Counted from the first letter of the stretch, positions 16,893-27,022 are shown. The stretch is 64,000 nucleotides of DNA from Pseudomonas sp. JUb42 (GCF_024807945.1 NZ_JANUFD010000004.1:186001-250000); one strand, 5' to 3'. Notes: a model not told the origin generated them from the letters alone. A program made the numbers and translations.

Positions 16893-17777
16893 TCAGCTTT
16901 TAGGGTCCAGGGCGTCACGCAAACCGTCGCCCAGGAGGTTGAAACACAGGACTGTGATGTAGATCGCCACACCCGGCGCAATCGACATCCACGGTGCCTG
17001 CTCCATGAAATTCTTCGCGGTATTGAGCATCGAGCCCCAGGACGGTGAAGGCGGCTGCTGGCCCAGGCCGAGGAACGACAGGCTGGCTTCGGCAAGAATG
17101 GCCGAGGCAATGGTCAGGGTCGCCTGTACCACCAACGGCGACATCACGTTGGGCAGCACGTAGCGCAGGATGATCCAGCGATCCGGCAAGCCAATGGCCC
17201 GGGCGCCTTCCAGATAATCCTCATGGCGGATTGCCAGGACCTGGCCACGGGTCAGCCGGGAAAAGATCGGCATGGCCGACAGACCGATGGCAATCATGGC
17301 GTTGGTCAGGCTCGGCCCGAGGAACGCGCCCAGAGCGATTGCCAGCACCAGGAACGGACAGGACAGCAGCGCTTCCATGATCCGCGAAATGATCGCGTCC
17401 AGTTTGCCGCCGAAGTAACCGGCGATCAGGCCCAGGGGCACGCCGATAACCATGGCGATGGCCACCGAAACGCCCCCGGCCAGCAACGAGCTGCGCGCGC
17501 CCCACAGCAGGCGGGAAAACAGGTCGCGACCCAGTTCGTCAGTGCCCAGCCAGTACATCAGCGACGGCGCCTTGCGCACCGCGAGGAAATTGGCCTTGAG
17601 CGGGTCGTAAGGGGCAATCCACGGCGCCAGCAGCGCGGCCAGGATGAATACCAGCAACACCCCTGTGCCAATCACCGCGCCTTTATTGGCGAGGAACTTG
17701 CGCACGAACGGTGAACGCGTACGGGGTTTCAGGGCGATATCCGTTGCCCTTGCCGCCAGCGGAGCGATCGAAGTCAT
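16893..17777 (-). CDS. Peptide-type ABC transporter permease (DppC/OppC family)
   Basis: Starts at ATG 17777 (MTSIAPLAARATDIALKPRT), overlapping the TGA of the upstream permease gene by one base (TGATG); the longer frame to 17861 has no basis. The 294-residue product has an N-terminal helix, the periplasmic segment WIAPYDPLKANFLAVRKAP, the LGTDELGRDLFSRLLWGAR signature of OppC-type proteins, and the cytoplasmic EAA loop EGARAIGLPDRWIILRYVLP that contacts the ATPase. It forms the importer channel with the DppB-type protein upstream. Confidence 0.92.
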   Translation of the reverse strand: MTSIAPLAARATDIALKPRTRSPFVRKFLANKGAVIGTGVLLVFILAALLAPWIAPYDPLKANFLAVRKAPSLMYWLGTDELGRDLFSRLLWGARSSLLAGGVSVAIAMVIGVPLGLIAGYFGGKLDAIISRIMEALLSCPFLVLAIALGAFLGPSLTNAMIAIGLSAMPIFSRLTRGQVLAIRHEDYLEGARAIGLPDRWIILRYVLPNVMSPLVVQATLTIASAILAEASLSFLGLGQQPPSPSWGSMLNTAKNFMEQAPWMSIAPGVAIYITVLCFNLLGDGLRDALDPKS

Positions 17778-18727
17778 CAGGCAGTCCTCAGGCGCGGGTT
17801 GATCATGCGGTAGAGCACATCGGCCAGCAGATTCAGGAGCAAGAAGCCGATGGCGACACACAGCACCACGCCCTGCACCACGGCGTAGTCGCGGTTGAAC
17901 ACGGCATCGACAATCATCTTGCCGAAGCCGGGAATGCTAAAGACCTGCTCGGTCAGCACGGCGCCGCCCAGCAATTCGCCAAACAGCAGAGTGGTCAGGG
18001 TGACGATGGGCATCAACGCATTGCGCAGCGCATGCTTGAGAATCACCGTGCGCGGGAACAGGCCCTTGGCTCGGGCCGTGCGCACGTAATCGGCGCGCAG
18101 CACCTCGAGCATGGCGCTGCGGGTGTGACGCATTAGCACCCCGGACAGTCCAGCACCAAGCACAAAAGCAGGCAGCACCAGGGTTTTAAGGTTTTGTCCG
18201 ATGTCCTCAGCAAGAGGCACGAAGCCCGACGCCGGTAACCATTGCAGCTTCACGGCAAAAATCATGATCAGCAGAATGCCCAGCCAGAAGTGCGGGATCG
18301 AGATGCCGGACAACGCCACCACATTGGCCCCGTAATCCACCGCCGTGCCTTTGCGCACGGCGGAAATCACCCCGGTAGGAATTCCGATCAGCAACGCAAT
18401 GATCAAGGCCAGTACCGCCAGCTCGATGGTCACCGGCAGCTTGGAGGCGAGCAGCGTGGTCACCGGCTGTTCGGTACGCAGCGAAGTGCCGAAGTCGCCT
18501 TGCAGCACGTTGCCGACCCAATGGATGTACTGCAGCGGCACCGGATCATTGAGCCGGTATTTGTCCCGCAGGTATTCCATAACCGCCGGGTCGCGCTCCT
18601 CCCCCGCCATTGCCAGCACCGGGTCACCCGGCAGCAGTTTCTGCAGGGTGAAGACGAACAGCGAGACCAGGATCAGCGTGGGGATGGCGCTGAACAGGCG
18701 TCTGAAGATGAAGGTCAGCATGCGCAT
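17777..18727 (-). CDS. Peptide-type ABC transporter permease (DppB/OppB family)
   Basis: A 316-residue inner-membrane protein with six predicted helices. The OppB-type N terminus (FIFRRLFSAIPTLILVSLFVF), the GDFGTSLRTEQPV segment and the EAA-type loop YVRTARAKGLFPRTVILKHA are clear. It is separated from the substrate-binding-protein gene by a REP doublet (18740-18828), the only sizeable gap inside an otherwise overlapping operon, which may lower expression of the membrane subunits relative to the binding protein. Confidence 0.92.
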   Translation of the reverse strand: MRMLTFIFRRLFSAIPTLILVSLFVFTLQKLLPGDPVLAMAGEERDPAVMEYLRDKYRLNDPVPLQYIHWVGNVLQGDFGTSLRTEQPVTTLLASKLPVTIELAVLALIIALLIGIPTGVISAVRKGTAVDYGANVVALSGISIPHFWLGILLIMIFAVKLQWLPASGFVPLAEDIGQNLKTLVLPAFVLGAGLSGVLMRHTRSAMLEVLRADYVRTARAKGLFPRTVILKHALRNALMPIVTLTTLLFGELLGGAVLTEQVFSIPGFGKMIVDAVFNRDYAVVQGVVLCVAIGFLLLNLLADVLYRMINPRLRTA

Positions 18728-18739
18728 ACCTCTACCGAT

Positions 18740-18828
18740 GTGGGAGCGAGGCTTGCCCGCGAAGGCGTCAAGTCAGACGACGGATATGTCGTCCGATAAA
18801 CCGGTTCGCGGGCAAGCCACGCTCCCAC
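18740..18828. repeat. REP doublet, family C, inside an operon
   Basis: GTGGGAGCGAGGCTTGCCCG at the left and CGGGCAAGCCACGCTCCCAC at the right, with a second inner hairpin (GACGACGGATATGTCGTC). It sits between the binding-protein and permease genes of the ABC operon. Confidence 0.9.
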
Positions 18829-18851
18829 AAGGTCCCAATGCGGGGTACAAA

Positions 18852-20347
18852 TCATTTGAAGGCCACATCAGCCAGGCGAATCAGGCCATCCGGATTCGGC
18901 ACAAACCCGCTGATAGTGCTTTTCATGGCGATGATGCGCGGATCGAAATACAGGTAGCTGGTCGGCACGTCGCTGGCGAGCAGGCGCAGCGCTTCGAAAT
19001 ACAGCGCCTGACGCTGTGCCTGATCGTTGACCGTACGTGCCTTGTTCAACAGCTCGTCGAGTTTCGGGTCGCAGAAGTGGCCGTCGTTCTGGCCGCCCTT
19101 ACAGGTCACGAATTGATGAATGTCGCCGTCTGGATCAGGCCGACCCGACCAGGCGCTCATGCCGATCTGGAAGTTGCCGGCCTGTTGTTCGCTGAGCAGC
19201 GTGGCGTATTCGGTGGCAATCAGGTTGACCTTGAAGCCCGCTTCTTCGGCCATCGCCTGGATAATCTGGCCGACCTGTTGCGCAATCGGATTATTGGCCA
19301 CTTTCAGTTCGACACTCAGAGGCAGCTTGACCCCGGCTTCAGCCAACAGTTTCTTGCTTTGTTCGATGTCACGGGTCGGGATCGGCAGGTCCTTATCGTA
19401 GTAAGGGCTGCTTTTCGGGAATGGCTGGGCGCTCGGTGCATAGAGGCCTTCGAAGACCACCTGATTGATCGCGTCGCGGTCGATGGCCAGCTCGAAAGCC
19501 TTGCGCACGCGCTTGTCCTGGCCCATCGGCGTCTTGGATTTCTCGCCGTTATCGGTGTTGTACATCAGTTGCATATAGCCGAGCCCAGGGGTGTTGAACA
19601 CCTGCAGCTTGCTGTCGGCCTTGGCGGTCTTCACGTCAGTCGGCGCCACGCGTTCGATGATGTCCAGGTCACCCGAACGCAGGTTGGCCAGACGCACCGA
19701 GGTGTCGGGAATCGGCAGGAAGATCACCTTGTCGAAGTGGTAGGCCTGCTTATTCCAATAATTGTCAAAGCGCTCCAGGACAATGCGGTCCTGCTGGACC
19801 CGCTGCACGAACTTGTACGGCCCGGAGCAGATCGGCTTCGAACCCACTTCAGTGGCCGAGGCCTTCGGCGCCAGCATCATCCCGGCACGGTCGGACAGCT
19901 GAGAGATCAGTGTGGCATCGGGCTGCTTGACCTTGATCGCCACCGTCTTCGCATCGATCACCTCAACACTCTCCACCGACGCCAGCTCGCTCTTGCGCAG
20001 CGAGTCCGGCAGTGTGCGGGCGCGGTCCAGGTTGAACTTCACCGCAGCGGCGTCGAACACCTCACCGTCGTGGAAGGTCACGCCGTCGCGCAGAATCATG
20101 GTCAAGGTCTTGCCGTCCTCGCTCCAGCTCCACGAGGTTGCCAGTTGCGGCACGTAGGTCAGGTTCGGGCTGATATCCACTAGTTTGTCGCACAGCGCGG
20201 TGTAGACCAGGCGGCCCGAATAGGTCCGCGAGCGATGCGGGTCGAGTACATCAGGGTCGTCCTGAATGCCGATGCGCAGCGTGGTTTCGGCAAAAGCGGC
20301 ATTGGCAGCGAGCAGTAAAAGCGTTCCTGTCATCAGGTGTGCGAACT

Positions 20348-20351
<4 letters not shown>
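18852..20351 (-). CDS. ABC transporter solute-binding protein, family 5
   Basis: A 499-residue periplasmic protein with a Sec signal peptide (MKFAHLMTGTLLLLAANAAFA). The family 5 (peptide/nickel type) hallmarks are an early LRIGIQDDPDVLDPHRSRTY, TMILRDGVTFHDGEVFDAAAVKF, and the C-terminal SAWSGRPDPDGDIHQF with a cysteine pair in CKGGQNDGHFC. It overlaps the upstream ATPase gene by four bases. The ligand cannot be read from the sequence; with a gamma-glutamyltransferase in the operon, glutathione or gamma-glutamyl peptides are likely candidates (GsiB is of this family). Confidence 0.92.
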
Positions 20352-21465
<1,114 letters not shown>

Positions 21466-21469
<4 letters not shown>

Positions 21470-22473
21470 GCACTGACTCCAAGATGCTGCTCCAGAGGAA
21501 CGCGAATACAGGCAGCGAAATGCCCTGCCGAAACTTCAAGCAACGGCGGACGCGCTTCACGGCAGGCCGCGATAACGAACGGGCAGCGACCGGCGAAACG
21601 GCAACCCGCTGGCATCTCAGCCGGCGTTGGCACACGACCGTTGATGGTGGCAAGGCGCCCTTCGCGCGGGCCTATGGATGGCATCGAGCCCATCAGGCCA
21701 ATGGTGTAAGGGTGTTGCGGATCATCGAACAGGGTCTTCACCGAGCCACTTTCAACCACTTGCCCGGCGTACATGACCATGACGTCGTCGGCCACTTCGG
21801 CGACCACGCCGAGGTCATGGGTGATCAGGATCATTGATGTGCCGGTCTCGGCCTGCAGATTGGCCACCAGGGCAAGGATTTGCGCCTGAATGGTCACGTC
21901 CAGGGCAGTGGTCGGTTCGTCGGCAATGATCAGCGCCGGGTCGTTGGCGAGTGCCATGGCAATCATCGCGCGCTGACGCATGCCGCCCGAGAGTTCATGG
22001 GGATAGGCATCCAGACGCTGCGCGGCGTCGGGTACGCGGACCTTTTCCAGCATCAGCAAGGCGCGTTGCCGGGCGTCCTTGCTGGAAAGGCCCTGATGGC
22101 GCATCACGCTTTCGGCGATCTGTTCGCCAATGGTGAACACCGGGTTGAGGGAGGTCATGGGCTCCTGAAAAATCATCGCCATGCGATTGCCGCGCACATT
22201 GAGCAGACGCTCGGCGGACATACCCAACAGGGTTTCATCCAACAGGCTGGAAGCACTGGCTTCGACGCTGGCGGTGTCCGGCAACAGCCCCATCAACGCC
22301 ATCGAGGTGACGCTTTTGCCGCAGCCGGACTCACCGACAATCGCCAGGGTCTTGCCCGGTTGCACCGAGAAGGACACGCCATCGACCACATTGGCCGGTG
22401 CGCCCTTGAAACGCACGGTGAGCTGGCTGACGCTCAGTACCGGGCCGCAGCTGTTTCGCTGTTGCTGACTCAT
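21466..22473 (-). CDS. Peptide-type ABC transporter ATP-binding protein (DppD/OppD family)
   Basis: A 335-residue ATPase. Walker A is GESGCGKSVTSM, the Q loop MIFQEPMTSLNP, the signature SGGMRQRAMIAMAL and Walker B LIIADEPTTALD. The C-terminal CRFAGRCPFVIAAC is the OppD-type cysteine motif. Start and stop both overlap neighbours by four bases, so translation is coupled from the regulator gene through to the binding protein. Confidence 0.94.
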
Positions 22474-23210
22474 AAGCTCGCCTCGAGGTCCTGATGGATA
22501 ACGTTGTCCAGCGCCTGCTGCAAGGCGCGTAAATGACCGCGCATGGCGGAGGCGGCCTTGACCGGGTCACGGCTTTCGATGGCGCCGACGATGTCGTCGT
22601 GGTCATGGCTGTAGGTGTCCAGGCGATCGGCATTGCGCGCCCGCTGGCGCAAACCGCGCCAGGCCGGGTCGAGGCGGATGGCGTCGAGCATTTCGAAGAT
22701 ATCCAGCATCAGCCGGTTGCCTGCGGCCTCGGCGATACCGCGATGCAGGGCGCTGTCCCACAGCTCGATGGCTTCGGCATCGATTTCCGTGGCGTGCTGC
22801 TGACGATTAGTGCGCTCGGCAAGACGCCGCAGAATGGCCATCTGATCGCCACTGGCCCGTACGGCGGCCAATGAGGCGAGAGCAGGTTCAAGGTGCAGGC
22901 GGGCCTCCATCACTTCGCTGAAATTGGTCCGGCTCGATAATTTGGCGAAACTCATTGCCGCGCTTGGCGGCGTAGGCCCGACAAACGTGCCCTTGCCCTG
23001 GCGACGCCAGATCTGGCCTTCGGCTTCCAGCACCGCCAGCGCCCGCCGGATAGCCCGGCGGCTGACGCCGAAATCAACGGCCAGCTCACGCTCGGTAGGC
23101 AATGGCCGCTGAGGGAACGCCGCATGCTGGGCCACCATCTGCCGCAGGGCATCAAGGGCCAGCCTGGAGGCGTTGTCGTGATCGGCGTCAGTCTCGGACC
23201 TTTGCATCAT
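22470..23210 (-). CDS. GntR-family regulator, FadR subfamily (FCD domain)
   Basis: A 246-residue regulator. The N-terminal winged helix has PTERELAVDFGVSRRAIRRAL, and the C-terminal all-helical FCD domain has ELWDSALHRGIAEAAGNRLM and SHDHDDIVGAIESRD, carrying the usual Asp/His metal ligands. It is the first gene of the peptide-uptake operon and overlaps the next gene by four bases, so it probably controls its own operon. FadR-type operators contain TGGT/ACCA half-sites; several ATTGGT/ACCAAT copies lie upstream at 23295-23437. The inducer is probably the imported substrate or a product (inference). Confidence 0.9.
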   Translation of the reverse strand: MMQRSETDADHDNASRLALDALRQMVAQHAAFPQRPLPTERELAVDFGVSRRAIRRALAVLEAEGQIWRRQGKGTFVGPTPPSAAMSFAKLSSRTNFSEVMEARLHLEPALASLAAVRASGDQMAILRRLAERTNRQQHATEIDAEAIELWDSALHRGIAEAAGNRLMLDIFEMLDAIRLDPAWRGLRQRARNADRLDTYSHDHDDIVGAIESRDPVKAASAMRGHLRALQQALDNVIHQDLEASL

Positions 23211-23294
23211 GGTTTCTCGTGACAGGCTTTAAGAACGTTGCAAACACGGGTCAGCACACCGCGTTGCGCTGTCAGGATGACTGCAATAGCGATG

Positions 23295-23437
23295 CCAATG
23301 GAAATTGGTTCAGCCGCTTTCGCAGCATTGCTGACGGGTGAGGAGGAGTAAGCGAGGTGGCTCGGGCCAATCAGCAAAGGTTCGGGGGATTGGTCCGGGA
23401 GGGGGTGGAGGATTGGTTCAGCGGCAGGCGAACCAAT
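23295..23437. promoter_or_regulatory. Candidate GntR operators
   Basis: CCAAT-GGAA-ATTGG at 23295-23308; ATTGGTTC at 23304-23311; ATTGGTCC at 23389-23396; and a perfect 8-bp inverted repeat ATTGGTTC...GAACCAAT with a 10-base spacer at 23412-23437. They lie 85-230 bp before the GntR start and share the TGGT/ACCA core of FadR-type operators. Binding is inferred. Confidence 0.5.
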
Positions 23438-23545
23438 TTTTGCGGGGTATCAGCAAGATGCCTGATTATGGGTCGGGTGCATTGTTAAAGCGCATCGCCA
23501 ACATCGGAGCAGGCATCAATATTGGGAGCAGTTGTGGAAGCAGTT

Positions 23546-23630
23546 GTGGGAGCGAATTCGCGAAGAGGCCGGTAAATCCAATAAATTTCATCGCCTGTAA
23601 TAATGCCTTCGCGAATGAATTCGCTCCCAC
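23546..23630. repeat. REP doublet, family B, one arm shortened
   Basis: The right arm GCGAATGAATTCGCTCCCAC is standard. The left arm GTGGGAGCGAATTCGCGAA lacks four bases of the head hairpin compared with the copy at 8735. It marks the right boundary of the peptide-transport insertion. Confidence 0.85.
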
Positions 23631-23724
23631 AGAACACATTCCCTTGCAGGATCCGCTCCTCTATAGAATTCAGTCCCTTACAGGATTCGCTCCCACAATT
23701 CATTGCCCAAAAATTTCGTGCCCA

Positions 23725-24633
23725 TCAAACCCGCGCAGCAAACACCGCCTGATGCTCACGGCATTGCGCCGCGCTGAGCATGAATACGCCGTGGCCGCCG
23801 CGCTGGAAGTCCAGCCAGTGGAAATCGACTTCCGGGTACAGCGCCTGGACATGTACCTGGCTATTGCCCACTTCGACGATCAGCAAGCCCTTCTCGGTCA
23901 GGTGGTTGGCCGCCTCGCTCAACATCCTGCGCACCAGGTTCAGGCCATCATCGCCGCAGGCCAGGGCCAGTTCCGGTTCGTGCTGGTACTCGTCTGGCAT
24001 GTCGGCGAAGTCTTCGGCATCGACATAGGGCGGGTTGGAGACGATCAGGTCGAACAGCTGGCCGGGCAAGCCTTCAAAGCCATCACCCTGGACGGTAAAG
24101 ACCCGGCCTTCCACGCCATGGCGCTCGATGTTCTGGTTGGCCACTTCCAGGGCGTCATAGGACAGATCCGACAACACCACCTCGGCTTCAGGGAACTCGT
24201 CGGCGCAAGCGATACCGATGCAGCCGCTGCCGGTGCACAGGTCGAGAATGCGTGCAGGCTCGCCGTCCAGCCAAGGTGCGAAGTGGCTTTCGATCAGCTC
24301 GGCGATGGGCGAACGCGGGATCAGCACGCGGTCGTCGACAATGAACGACATGCCGCAGAACCAGGCTTCGCCCAGCAGATAAGGCGTCGGCACGCGTTCG
24401 TCGACGCGGCGGGCAATCAAACGCTGCAGGTCGGCGATTTCGTCAACCTCCAGGCGGCAATCCAGATAGCTGTCGGCGATTTCCCAAGGCAGGTGCAACG
24501 CCCCCAGAATCAACTGCCGGGCTTCATCCCAGGCGTTGTCGGTGCCGTGACCGAAAAACAGGTCTTCTTCATGAAAACGGCTGACGGCCCATCGAATGTG
24601 GTCACGCAGGGTGCGCAGACGGGAATTGATCAC
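23725..24633 (-). CDS. prmB: Ribosomal protein L3 N5-glutamine methyltransferase
   Basis: A SAM-dependent methyltransferase modifying a glutamine of ribosomal protein L3. The SAM-binding [16 protein letters not shown] and the catalytic [11 protein letters not shown] (NPPY) motifs are clear, with the PrmB-specific helical N terminus. I choose GTG 24633 as the start because AAGGAG lies seven bases upstream; the TTG at 24639 is too close to it. The product is then 302 residues. It matches the PA1678 position, though here an 8-kb insertion separates it from the PA1679 homologue. Confidence 0.93.
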   Translation of the reverse strand: MINSRLRTLRDHIRWAVSRFHEEDLFFGHGTDNAWDEARQLILGALHLPWEIADSYLDCRLEVDEIADLQRLIARRVDERVPTPYLLGEAWFCGMSFIVDDRVLIPRSPIAELIESHFAPWLDGEPARILDLCTGSGCIGIACADEFPEAEVVLSDLSYDALEVANQNIERHGVEGRVFTVQGDGFEGLPGQLFDLIVSNPPYVDAEDFADMPDEYQHEPELALACGDDGLNLVRRMLSEAANHLTEKGLLIVEVGNSQVHVQALYPEVDFHWLDFQRGGHGVFMLSAAQCREHQAVFAARV

Positions 24634-24886
24634 GGGCAAGCTCCTTGGAGAAAACGACAGTCGATTCTAACAGCCGGACCAGCGACAAACGATGCCTTAA
24701 TGGCATGATTGATTGCCGCCGCGGCAACTGCTAGTTTCGTCCACCGGCGCGTCACTAGCAAATCGCCATCACCTGCTTTTTTGCCTGCCTTGGCTGCGAC
24801 AAAAACGCGGGATATCACCGTTGCCATTCCCAGAACAGCTCTGCCGGGGGACAATGCGGCAAAAGCCCTACTCAAAGGAGCCCCAG

Positions 24887-25477
24887 ATGTCCGATTTAAA
24901 GACCATGTTCCAACTCAGCGGCAAGGGTTACGCCCCGGCCAATTTGAGTCATGCCACCCTGATCATCATTGACGCCCAGAAGGAATACCTCAGCGGCCCC
25001 CTGGCCCTGACCGGCGTCCATGAAGCCGTCGCCAATATCCGCAGCCTGGTCGACGCCGCCCGCGCCGCCAAGCGCCCGGTGATCCACATTCGCCACCTGG
25101 GCACCGTCGGCGGCCTGTTCGACCCTCAGGGCGAACGCGGCGAGCTGATGAACGAATTGCTGCCGGTGGACGGTGAATACGTCATCGAAAAGCGTCTGCC
25201 CAACGCCTTCCAGGACACTGGCCTGCACCAGAAGCTGCAGGAGCTCGGCACCGTTGACCTGATCGTCTGTGGCTTCATGAGCCATTCGAGTATCAGCACC
25301 ACCGTGCGCGCCACCAAGGACTACGGCTACCGCTGCACCCTGGTGGAAGATGCCTGCGCCACCCGCGACCTGCCGAACAAAGGCGGGGTGATCAGCGCCG
25401 TAGTCGTACACCAGACCGAAATGGTAATCATGGCCGACAACTTTGCCACCCTGGCCCTGACCAAAGATCTGATTTGA
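24887..25477 (+). CDS. Isochorismatase-fold hydrolase lacking the catalytic cysteine
   Basis: Starts at ATG 24887 (AAAGGAG six bases upstream), 196 residues. The fold is clear: LIIIDAQKEY supplies the catalytic Asp, VIEKRLPNAF the catalytic Lys, and CGFMSHSSISTTVRAT is the segment that normally carries the nucleophilic Cys. Here the Cys position is Ser135 (codon AGT, one base from TGT). Residues after it (TTVRATKDYGY, VEDACATRD) are normal, so this is a substitution and not decay. It may use Ser, act by water attack as isochorismatases do, or be non-catalytic. It matches the PA1677 position. Confidence 0.85.
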   Translation: MSDLKTMFQLSGKGYAPANLSHATLIIIDAQKEYLSGPLALTGVHEAVANIRSLVDAARAAKRPVIHIRHLGTVGGLFDPQGERGELMNELLPVDGEYVIEKRLPNAFQDTGLHQKLQELGTVDLIVCGFMSHSSISTTVRATKDYGYRCTLVEDACATRDLPNKGGVISAVVVHQTEMVIMADNFATLALTKDLI

Positions 25478-25517
25478 ACCGATGCCCGTGCACTTCGGGC
25501 AATGGTATCCGCCAGCA

Positions 25518-25543
25518 GGTTATGTGAACCCGCTCACATAACC
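25518..25543. promoter_or_regulatory. Near-ideal CRP/Vfr box
   Basis: GGTTATGTGA-ACCCGC-TCACATAACC is a perfect 10-bp inverted repeat whose core TGTGA-N6-TCACA equals the CRP consensus, also recognised by Pseudomonas Vfr. It lies 41 bp after the isochorismatase-fold gene and 103 bp before the small membrane protein gene. A second hairpin CCGGG-TCATAT-CCCGG follows at about 25596. No U tract follows, so a terminator is less likely. Confidence 0.65.
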
Positions 25544-25645
25544 GCCTATCCGTTAATCCCGGCATTTGCCCGCAGACTCCGGAAAAACGGGAACCACCGG
25601 GTCATATCCCGGTCAGAGCGCCGATAGATCTGGAGGAAAGTCGAA

Positions 25646-25966
25646 ATGAAAGTATCCGATGGTTTCGATGCCCGACGCCTGCGCCCAAGGGGCTCCGGCA
25701 GTTGGCGGATGCGTATCGTTGCGACCTTCGCCGCACTGTTGGCAGCCTTCGGCATCCTGCTGATCGTGGCCGGGGTTTCCAGCCTGATCGGCCATCCCCA
25801 GGCCCTGGGCGAACTCAATGCCAGCCCGGCTGGCGCGGCGGTCATCGCCGTCGGTGGCCTGTTTACGCTGTACGTAGGCGTGTGGATATGGCGTCGCAGT
25901 CGCCGCCGCCAGCGTCGTCAGGGCGATCTGAGCCTGTCGCCGCACTTGATGAAAAAGCACGATTAA
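25646..25966 (+). CDS. Small two-helix membrane protein
   Basis: A 106-residue protein with two membrane helices (IVATFAALLAAFGILLIVAG and AVIAVGGLFTLYVGVWIW) and a very basic C-terminal segment (RRSRRRQRRQ) that should face the cytoplasm. The start ATG 25646 is supported by GGAGGAAAG upstream. No family is recognised. The CRP-like box upstream is the most telling feature; it may respond to cAMP or Vfr. The gene is followed 84 bp later by the Smr gene on the same strand. Confidence 0.65.
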   Translation: MKVSDGFDARRLRPRGSGSWRMRIVATFAALLAAFGILLIVAGVSSLIGHPQALGELNASPAGAAVIAVGGLFTLYVGVWIWRRSRRRQRRQGDLSLSPHLMKKHD

Positions 25967-26050
25967 GCCCCACCCGCCTCTCCCTCCGATGTTTTAGTTG
26001 CGCCCAGGTCGCCACGACCCGGTTAAACTAGCCCGCTACGCGGAGGCCCC

Positions 26051-26608
26051 ATGCAAGACGACGACTTTTCCCTGTTTCGATCTGAAACCCGCGGCATCAA
26101 GCCGCTCAAGCAACAGCACGCCGACGTGGGCAAGCCCCGTACCGATCGCAAGAACCTGGCAAAACTGCGCCAGGCTGCCACTGTGCGCACCGATTCGGTC
26201 ACTGTGGACGGCCTCTCCGACCAGTTCGTCATCGATGTCGGCCCGGAAGATGTCTTGCATTGGTCGCGCGATGGCGTGCAGGAAGGCCAGATGCGCAAGC
26301 TCAAGCTGGGTCAGATCAGCTTCGAGGGCAGCCTCGACCTGCATGGCATGAGCGTGGAAATGGCCCGGGAAACCCTGTGGGCCTTCCTCGCCGAAGCCAC
26401 CAAGCTGGAAATTCGCTGTGTGCGGGTAACCCATGGCAAGGCCGTACGCCTGGATGGCAAACGGCCAATGATCAAGAGCCACGTCAACACCTGGTTGCGC
26501 CAGCACCCGCAGGTGCTGGGCTTTTGCTCATGCCTGGCCAAGCATGGTGGCGCAGGCGCGCTCTATGTGATGCTCAAGCGGACAATGATGGAAGGCCGCG
26601 ACGAATAA
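26051..26608 (+). CDS. Smr-domain protein
   Basis: A 185-residue protein with a basic N-terminal helix region and a C-terminal Smr domain (about 95-180): EGSLDLHGMSVEMARETLWA opens it and SCLAKHGGAGALYVMLKR closes it. The central glycine motif is THGKA. Smr domains bind or cut nucleic acid; the E. coli relatives SmrA (YdaL) and SmrB have endonuclease-type activity, SmrB on stalled ribosomes. This layout, with a C-terminal Smr domain alone, resembles those. It matches PA1676 by position. The exact role cannot be read from the sequence. Confidence 0.85.
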   Translation: MQDDDFSLFRSETRGIKPLKQQHADVGKPRTDRKNLAKLRQAATVRTDSVTVDGLSDQFVIDVGPEDVLHWSRDGVQEGQMRKLKLGQISFEGSLDLHGMSVEMARETLWAFLAEATKLEIRCVRVTHGKAVRLDGKRPMIKSHVNTWLRQHPQVLGFCSCLAKHGGAGALYVMLKRTMMEGRDE

Positions 26609-26618
26609 CCCCCCTGCC

Positions 26619-26780
26619 TCAACGTGGGCCTCCGTAGTAGCCGCCCCCATGGGGGCCACCGTCAAAACGATGATCGCCGTGCCAGCCCCCTCCGTGGTGC
26701 GGCCCCCAGAACGGAAAACATCCGGACAGGGACGCCAGTACGGCAATGACCATTGACACTTTTGCGATTCGACTCAACAT
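26619..26780 (-). CDS. Tiny Gly/His-rich lipoprotein
   Basis: A 53-residue open frame from ATG 26780, absent from usual size cut-offs. It starts MLSRIAKVSMVIAVLASLSG followed by Cys21: a signal peptide with lipobox LSGC, so a lipid-anchored envelope protein is predicted. The mature part is only 33 residues, with PHHGGGWHGDH and a C-terminal HGGGYYGG segment, giving five His, many Gly and four Trp/Tyr. A GAGAG tract lies upstream. It is convergent with the Smr gene (10-bp gap). Histidine clusters could bind metal, but this is inference. A hypothetical gene at PA1675 may be its counterpart. Confidence 0.7.
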   Translation of the reverse strand: MLSRIAKVSMVIAVLASLSGCFPFWGPHHGGGWHGDHRFDGGPHGGGYYGGPR

Positions 26781-27022
26781 TTCACACACTCTCTTTGCGG
26801 CAGGTATTACTTACCTGAAACATCTGACCGCGAGATCCCCGCGATCCACGTAGGCACTTGGTAAAGGTTGGGTAAACAACTCGATACAATTGCTCCGGGC
26901 GGTCCTGAGCATCGGTTTGTCGGCCAGCGAACTTACCCTGCCCGCAGGCGTACGTTACTATGTGCGACTTGGCGAGGGCCCTGCCCTCGCGTTCATCGAC
27001 ATCCACACGGAAACACAGCCCT

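Larger units (their letters stand above)
23211..23724. other. Intergenic region with candidate operators and REP elements
   Basis: Between the GntR gene and prmB. The left half holds repeated ATTGGT motifs (separate entry); the right half holds a family B REP doublet (23546-23630) and another half copy at about 23685-23699. No gene is seen; the long plus-strand frame here is not supported. Confidence 0.65.
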
